64,000 nucleotides of DNA, taken from the NCBI RefSeq assembly GCF_900176515.1, contig NZ_FWXV01000002.1:372001-436000 (forward strand), written 5' to 3'. The translations under genes were made by a program, and so were the position numbers. This document shows positions 59,433-64,000 of the stretch, in pieces. This stretch comes from Kibdelosporangium aridum (GTDB lineage: Bacteria > Actinomycetota > Actinomycetes > Mycobacteriales > Pseudonocardiaceae). Each line of letters opens with the position of its first letter. The first letter of the stretch is position 1. Below the pieces are notes generated by a model. The model did no database searches, was not told where the DNA came from, and saw only the letters and a program-made list of their open reading frames with translations.

Positions 59433-59487
59433 ACCGCTTGGCAGACGGGCACGTTGGTCTTCGCGAGTCGACAGGGAGGGTGACGGC

Positions 59488-59811
59488 GTGGCCGAGAACG
59501 GATTCCAGTTCGACCCCCAGGTCCTGCCCCGATTACACACCGCCTTCGCGGACGCGTTGGCCAAGGTGGACCGGCAGATCGAGCTCGCGAAGGGCGAACT
59601 GCGGGTGACTGCGTGGGCGGGCGATTCGGTCAGCGCGTACGCGGCCGAACGGTTCAACGCGCGCGCCCTGGATGAGCAATCCAGTGCGCTGCAAGCTCTT
59701 CAGGTTTACCGGGCGGCGTTGGACTCGCTCGTCGCCAAGCTTTCCGTGTCCGCCGGGCAGTATCAGCAGACGGAGCACGACAAGGACGCGACAATGCGGA
59801 GCGGGCAATGA
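59488..59811 (+). CDS. WXG100/Esx-like small protein
   Basis: 107 residues from GTG 59488 behind GGGAGGG. Helical, with VTAWAGDSVSAYAAERF around the W-x-G turn, flanked by amphipathic helices (FADALAKVDRQIELAKG). Stop overlaps the PPE-like gene start (ATGA). A type VII secretion partner protein. Confidence 0.8.
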   Translation: MAENGFQFDPQVLPRLHTAFADALAKVDRQIELAKGELRVTAWAGDSVSAYAAERFNARALDEQSSALQALQVYRAALDSLVAKLSVSAGQYQQTEHDKDATMRSGQ

Positions 59812-60863
59812 CGTACGAGGACATCACTCGGTGGCGTGGGTTCAGCCATGCCGAGTTGTACGCCCAGCTGCACAGTGGTCCCGGGGCTTCCGCGTCGGCG
59901 GTGCCCGCGCAGCGGTGGACGGACATGGCTTCGATGTTCGCGACGATCCACCAGGATCTGACCAAGGTCATCGCCGACGCGCAGGGCGAATGGCAGGGTT
60001 CGTCCGCCACATCGGCCTTCGCGCAGCTCGGCGATGTCGCAGCGTGGGCCGGCCGGGTCGGCGCGAACGCCAGCAGCATGAAGTCCAGCGTGGAACAGCA
60101 AGCCGATCACATCAGCAAGGCCAGGGCGGCCATGCCGAAGCCTGGTGAAACCCTTTCTCTGCAGCCAGATCCGGCGGCCGTGGCGGCCACGCAGCTGCTG
60201 GCGGCGCAGACCGATCATGAGCCGGTCGAACGAGCGACTTCAGAAGCCGCACGGACGGCACACGAAGTCATGCAGACGTATCAGAACGACACCACGGCGA
60301 CAACTGGCGGCCTGAGCCGTTTCGACGAAATCGTTGACACATCCGGAGTTCCGATCGGCAAGTACGACAGTCAGCGTGGCGCCATCGGGTCGTTGCCCGA
60401 GTCTGTCGCAGCCATGGCAGGGCCAGTCGCGGCCGCCCCAGCACAGACGGTTTCCCTTGCTTCTGCTGAATTCCTTGGCCTGGTAACGGATGAACCTGAG
60501 GTCCGAGCCCGTCCATTCGGCGGTGAGTCCTTAGGCAACAGCAGTGGTTCGACGGCCGCTGCCCTTCCGCCGCAACGCGGTTCGTCCATTCGGCGGACAC
60601 CGGCCCGTGCGCCCGTTCCCTATGACGCGCATCCGATCGCGCCAGTCGCACCAGCGGCTGCAACAACCGGCAGCGGCACCGAACGATCCACGGCCAGACG
60701 GCTCGGTGAGCCGTTGAATCCCTCTCGGTGGGCCGATGACGCAGTCGAACCTCCCAAACGCAGGCGTGACTGGAGTGAAGTGGGCAAGATAACTGAGCGT
60801 GTCGAAGGCGCCGACGCCGAGGTTCCCCCACCCGTGATCGGAAACGGGCCGTATCGTCCATGA
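59808..60863 (+). CDS. PPE-like type VII secretion substrate
   Basis: 351 residues from ATG 59808. The N-terminal 150 residues are helical with AQLHSGPGASASAVPAQR, MASMFATIHQDLTKVI, and DAQGEWQGSSATSAF, consistent with a PPE/ESX substrate fold; the W-x-G-type turn is GEWQGS. The middle and C-terminal part is Ala/Pro/Ser-rich and low in structure, with GPVAAAPAQTV and PALNPSRW-type segments. Its stop overlaps the EspG gene start. Confidence 0.75.
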   Translation: MTYEDITRWRGFSHAELYAQLHSGPGASASAVPAQRWTDMASMFATIHQDLTKVIADAQGEWQGSSATSAFAQLGDVAAWAGRVGANASSMKSSVEQQADHISKARAAMPKPGETLSLQPDPAAVAATQLLAAQTDHEPVERATSEAARTAHEVMQTYQNDTTATTGGLSRFDEIVDTSGVPIGKYDSQRGAIGSLPESVAAMAGPVAAAPAQTVSLASAEFLGLVTDEPEVRARPFGGESLGNSSGSTAAALPPQRGSSIRRTPARAPVPYDAHPIAPVAPAAATTGSGTERSTARRLGEPLNPSRWADDAVEPPKRRRDWSEVGKITERVEGADAEVPPPVIGNGPYRP

Positions 60864-61672
60864 CGATGTTCGACACCGGACTTGACGCGAGCGGCCTTGG
60901 CGAGCCGATCACCCTGACGCCGCTGGAGTTCGACGTGCTGTGGGAGCACCTCGACCTCGGCGACATGCCACTCATCCTGAAAGTGCCCTCACCAGGCCAG
61001 ACCAATACAGAACGGGCGCAACTGGTCGACCGCGCCTGGCGGTCGCTGGAAGCCAAGGGCCTGGGCAGGCGGATCAGCCTCGACCCACAGCTGGCCGGCC
61101 TGCTGCGCCTCATCTCCCGGCCACAACGCGAGGTGGATGGGAGGTTGTGGCTGGGGCGAAGTGTCCGTCTGCTCGCGGCAGCCGATGGCGAAGCAGGTGT
61201 GCTGGCGATTCAGGAAAGCGACCGGTTGATCTTCCGCCGCGCGGACGGATACGGGTTGCCCAGGCACGCGTTGTCCGTGCTGCCGCAGGAAAAGGCCGGA
61301 CCGGGATACTCAGTCACGTTGCCCACCAAGGATTTCGAGAACGCGGCACAGGAGGCGAAGGCACCGAGGGAGTTCGAGGCCGCGTTGCGCCGCAACGGTT
61401 TGCGCCAGCAGGACGCGGAGACGTTGCGTGAGATGATCGGCGACGTGATCCAGCAAGGCCAGTTCGGCGCCGCGGCCAGGGACAAGTGGGGCCGCCGGAT
61501 CCGCACCTCCCGGGTGATCAGCTTCTTCGACACCGAAGCCGGGCGCTACCTCCAGGTGCGCAAGGAATCCGGCGGCGGGGAGGCGTGGACCACCATCTCA
61601 CCCGCCGACCACAAACGACTCCTGCAGCACCTGACCGAGCTGTACAACGAAAGCGTCAGAGGCCTCAGCTGA
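60860..61672 (+). CDS. EspG-like ESX secretion-associated chaperone
   Basis: 270 residues, start ATG 60860 overlapping the PPE-like gene. EspG family pattern: LTPLEFDVLWEHLDLGDMPLIL at the N-terminus, then AWRSLEAKGL, and DGRLWLGRSVRLLAAADG in the middle, with a C-terminal domain ending in HLTELYNESVRG. EspG proteins bind PE/PPE pairs and keep them soluble until export. No ESX core gene is here, so the trio depends on an apparatus elsewhere. It is convergent with glpD, overlapping by 8 bp. Confidence 0.82.
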   Translation: MTMFDTGLDASGLGEPITLTPLEFDVLWEHLDLGDMPLILKVPSPGQTNTERAQLVDRAWRSLEAKGLGRRISLDPQLAGLLRLISRPQREVDGRLWLGRSVRLLAAADGEAGVLAIQESDRLIFRRADGYGLPRHALSVLPQEKAGPGYSVTLPTKDFENAAQEAKAPREFEAALRRNGLRQQDAETLREMIGDVIQQGQFGAAARDKWGRRIRTSRVISFFDTEAGRYLQVRKESGGGEAWTTISPADHKRLLQHLTELYNESVRGLS

Positions 61673-63425
61673 CCGGCTCGGTGATCTGCGCACGGGCCTC
61701 GGGCGCCTTGGACCGCAACGCGTCCGCTGCCTCGTCATTCGGCTGGGTTTGCGAGTCGCGCTCGGCTTGCACACGCGCGGTGTACAGCTCGACCTCGCGC
61801 TTCATGGCCGCCTCGTCCCAGCCGAGGATCTCGGCCATCAACGCGGCCACTTGCTCGGCCGCGTCCACGCCTCGGTGGGCGTACTCGATGGAGATCCGTG
61901 TCCGCCGGGCCAGCACGTCCTCCAGGTGCAGCGCGCCTTCGTGGCTGGTCGCGTACACCACCTCGACCTGCAGGTAGTCCGGGGCGGCGGTCAGCGGCTT
62001 GAGCAACTCCGGCCGGTTCTCCGCCAACGCCAGCAGCTGGTGGATCATCGAGCCGTACCGGTTGAGCAGATGCCGCACACGATAGGGGTGCACGCCTGCC
62101 TTCGCGGCCAGCTGATCGGCCTGGTTGACCAGCGCGTGGTAGCCGTCGGCGCCGAGCAGCGGCACTTTGTCCGTAATGGACGGTTGAATCCGGCCAGGCA
62201 GATCGACCGCGGCCGCGTCCACCGCGTCCGCGGCCATCACGCGGTAGGTCGTGTACTTGCCACCCGCGATCGCCACGAAACCCGGGGCGACCCGGGCAAC
62301 GGCGTGTTCGCGGGAGAGCTTCGAGGTCTCTTCGCTTTCCCCGGCCAGCAACGGCCGCAGTCCCGCGTAGACGCCTTCGATGTCGTCCTGCGTCAACGGC
62401 GTCGCGAGCACCGTGTTGACGTGCTCGAGGATGTAGTCGATGTCGGCTTTGGTCGCCGCCGGGTGGGCCAGGTCGAGGTTCCAGTCCGTGTCGGTGGTTC
62501 CCACGATCCAGTGACTTCCCCAGGGGATCACGAACAGCACTGATTTCTCTGTGCGCAGGATCAGCCCGGACTCCGACACGATCCGGTCACGCGGCACCAC
62601 GATGTGCACACCTTTGCTGGCCCGTACACGGAACCGGCCGCGGCTGCCGGACAGGCGCTGCAGCTCGTCGGTCCACACACCGGTCGCGTTGATCACCGCG
62701 TTGGCCTTGATCTCGGTCTCGCGGCCGTCCTCGACGTCACGGACGCGGACGCCGGAAATCCGATCGGCTTCCCGGACCATGCCGATGACCTGCGTGGACG
62801 TCCGCACAACGGCGCCATAGTGGGCCGCTGTCCTCGCCACGGTCATGGTGTGACGCGCATCGTCGGACTGCGCGTCGAAGTAACGGATGCCGCCGATGAG
62901 GGCGTCGCGCTTCAACGCGGGCACCATGCGTAGTGCCCCTGCCCTGGTCAGGTGTTTCTGACCGGGAACGGATCGCGCGCCACCCATCGTGTCGTAAAGG
63001 AACAGTCCGGCCGCGGTGTACGGCCGCTCCCAGACGCGGCGCGTCAACGGGTACAGGAACGAGACGGGTTTCACCAGGTGCGGAGCGATCCTGGTGAGCA
63101 TCAGCTCCCGTTCCCGCAGCGCCTCGCGGACCAGTCCGAACTCGAGCTGTTCCAGATAGCGCAAGCCGCCGTGGAACAACTTCGACGACCGGCTCGACGT
63201 GCCCGACGCCAGGTCGCGTGCCTCCACAAGGGCCACTCGCAGGCCACGTGTCGCGGCGTCCAGCGCGGTACCCGCGCCGACCACACCGCCACCGATCACG
63301 ACCAGGTCGAACGTTTCCTCACCAAGCCTGCGCCAGGAATCCTCGCGTTCGGCCGGTCCCAGGCGGCCTGGGACGGTCACCGGGTCGATGGTGCGGACTG
63401 GCTGCCTTGGCTTCCGGCTGGCCAC
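61665..63425 (-). CDS. glpD: Aerobic glycerol-3-phosphate dehydrogenase
   Basis: 586 residues from GTG 63425, 6 nt after GGGAGG. FAD-binding loop VVIGGGVVGAGTALDA at the N-terminus; LFHGGLRYLEQLEFG, and a C-terminal part with LEDVLARRTRISIEYAHRG. It oxidises glycerol-3-phosphate to dihydroxyacetone phosphate at the membrane, feeding electrons to quinone. Divergent from glpF. Confidence 0.95.
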   Translation of the reverse strand: MASRKPRQPVRTIDPVTVPGRLGPAEREDSWRRLGEETFDLVVIGGGVVGAGTALDAATRGLRVALVEARDLASGTSSRSSKLFHGGLRYLEQLEFGLVREALRERELMLTRIAPHLVKPVSFLYPLTRRVWERPYTAAGLFLYDTMGGARSVPGQKHLTRAGALRMVPALKRDALIGGIRYFDAQSDDARHTMTVARTAAHYGAVVRTSTQVIGMVREADRISGVRVRDVEDGRETEIKANAVINATGVWTDELQRLSGSRGRFRVRASKGVHIVVPRDRIVSESGLILRTEKSVLFVIPWGSHWIVGTTDTDWNLDLAHPAATKADIDYILEHVNTVLATPLTQDDIEGVYAGLRPLLAGESEETSKLSREHAVARVAPGFVAIAGGKYTTYRVMAADAVDAAAVDLPGRIQPSITDKVPLLGADGYHALVNQADQLAAKAGVHPYRVRHLLNRYGSMIHQLLALAENRPELLKPLTAAPDYLQVEVVYATSHEGALHLEDVLARRTRISIEYAHRGVDAAEQVAALMAEILGWDEAAMKREVELYTARVQAERDSQTQPNDEAADALRSKAPEARAQITEPVS

Positions 63426-63665
63426 GTAACGCCTCCCTGCCGAATCAACTGCATGCCCGACTCGATTGCACTGCTCGTCCCTCACGCTACCGCCAACCGC
63501 GGAGGATCGCGCCGTGCGGACACGTGAGAAGGATTGCGTCGTTCGGATCATGGACATCGGTGTTAGCGCGCACTAACGTCGCTGCTCACTGAGGGTATGG
63601 CAGCGTTGCCATTGGGGGCTTCGCTTCTCTGCCCAGGTCCGTGTGGCCGAACGTTGGAGGTGGCG
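63426..63665. promoter_or_regulatory. Divergent glpD/glpF control region
   Basis: 240 bp between the two starts. GTTAG at 63562-63566 and CTAAC at 63573-63577 form an imperfect 16-bp inverted repeat, a candidate glycerol-regulator operator. No other strong feature was seen; the rest is ordinary GC-rich sequence. Confidence 0.5.
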
Positions 63666-64000
63666 ATGGGCGCGGGCGAGATATTCGTCTGGGAGATGCT
63701 GGGTACCGCCGTACTGATCCTGCTTGGCAACGGCGTGGTGGCCAACACCGTTTTGAGAGACACGCTCGGTAGCGGCACCGGATTCCTCTTCGTGAACATC
63801 GGCTGGGCGTTCGCCGTGTTCACCGGCGCGAGCATCGCCGCGCCGAGCGGGGCGCACCTCAACCCGGCGGTCACGCTGGGACTCGCGATCACCGACAAGG
63901 TGTCGTGGGCGGACGTCCCGATCTACGTCCTCGCGCAGATGGTCGGCGCGATCATCGGTGCGGCACTGTGCTGGGCGACGTACAAACTGCAGTTCGACAG
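63666..64000 (+). CDS. glpF: Glycerol uptake facilitator (MIP/aquaporin family), 3' end outside window
   Basis: Starts at ATG 63666, 5 nt after GGAGG; a GTG at 63660 overlaps that site. The 111 visible codons cover helix 1 (EMLGTAVLILLGNG) and reach GAHLNPAVTLGLAI, the first NPA box of the channel, then a third helix. The protein is cut by the window edge. It passes glycerol into the cell, which glycerol kinase and GlpD then process. Confidence 0.93.
   Translation, partial: MGAGEIFVWEMLGTAVLILLGNGVVANTVLRDTLGSGTGFLFVNIGWAFAVFTGASIAAPSGAHLNPAVTLGLAITDKVSWADVPIYVLAQMVGAIIGAALCWATYKLQFD

Overview
The window is high-GC actinomycete chromosome. GTG and TTG starts are common, many genes appear to be leaderless, and type VII secretion substrates and LCP, GtrA and RmlB/RmlD wall-polymer proteins are present. 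The gene order rmlD - LCP - TIGR03089 - acyl-CoA dehydrogenase - purE - purK - GtrA - PH-domain protein - birA - accD5 - accE - maf - accA3 follows the M. tuberculosis Rv3266c-Rv3285 block as I remember it. Together with the gene content this fits a Pseudonocardiaceae-like genome (Kibdelosporangium, Amycolatopsis, Lentzea and relatives); genus is an inference. No tRNA, rRNA, CRISPR array or transposase was found.

Region by region. (1) 1-6.1 kb: glycosyltransferases, including a GT-A/GT-B fusion. (2) 6.1-10.5 kb: a two-gene cassette, SLATT/DUF4231 2TM protein plus a 1300-residue nucleoside-phosphorylase-like/NACHT/LRR protein. It is translationally coupled, has its own leaderless promoter, and lies between wall-sugar genes. 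This is the best candidate for an unusual system here: a bacterial NLR-type immune pair. (3) 10.4-15.9 kb: dTDP-rhamnose genes rmlD/rmlB, two LCP ligases, a TIGR03089 protein. (4) 15.9-24.8 kb: META lipoprotein, acyl-CoA ligase, acyl-CoA dehydrogenase, purE/purK and two polytopic GT-C-like proteins. (5) 24.9-33.4 kb: a membrane-anchored ECF sigma/anti-sigma fusion, two tandem GtrA proteins, a two-component system, HisN, and a lipoprotein. (6) 33.4-36.6 kb: a YbaB - WXG100-like - TNT toxin - immunity operon. (7) 36.7-41.5 kb: GNAT, HMG-CoA-lyase family, PH-domain protein, BirA, AccD, AccE. (8) 41.5-42.2 kb: gene-poor stretch with three of the four copies of a 53-bp structured repeat (fourth copy at 28.2 kb). 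(9) 42.2-51.9 kb: NmrA-like/AraC divergent pair, two tandem secreted S15 peptidases, an MFS exporter, Maf, and a symporter behind a 28-codon cysteine-containing leader ORF. (10) 52-58.8 kb: AccA3-type biotin carboxylase, two DUF1707 proteins, an FtsX-type ABC transporter with two different ATPases. (11) 58.9-64 kb: GNAT, an ESX substrate/EspG trio, and divergent glpD/glpF.

How they fit together. BirA biotinylates the AccA3-type subunit, which with AccD5/AccE forms an acyl-CoA carboxylase feeding lipid synthesis. RmlB/RmlD, the glycosyltransferases, GtrA and LCP proteins belong to cell-wall glycan assembly. The two type VII-related loci carry substrates but no secretion core, so they must use an apparatus encoded elsewhere. 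All functional calls come from reading the sequence; no database search was run.
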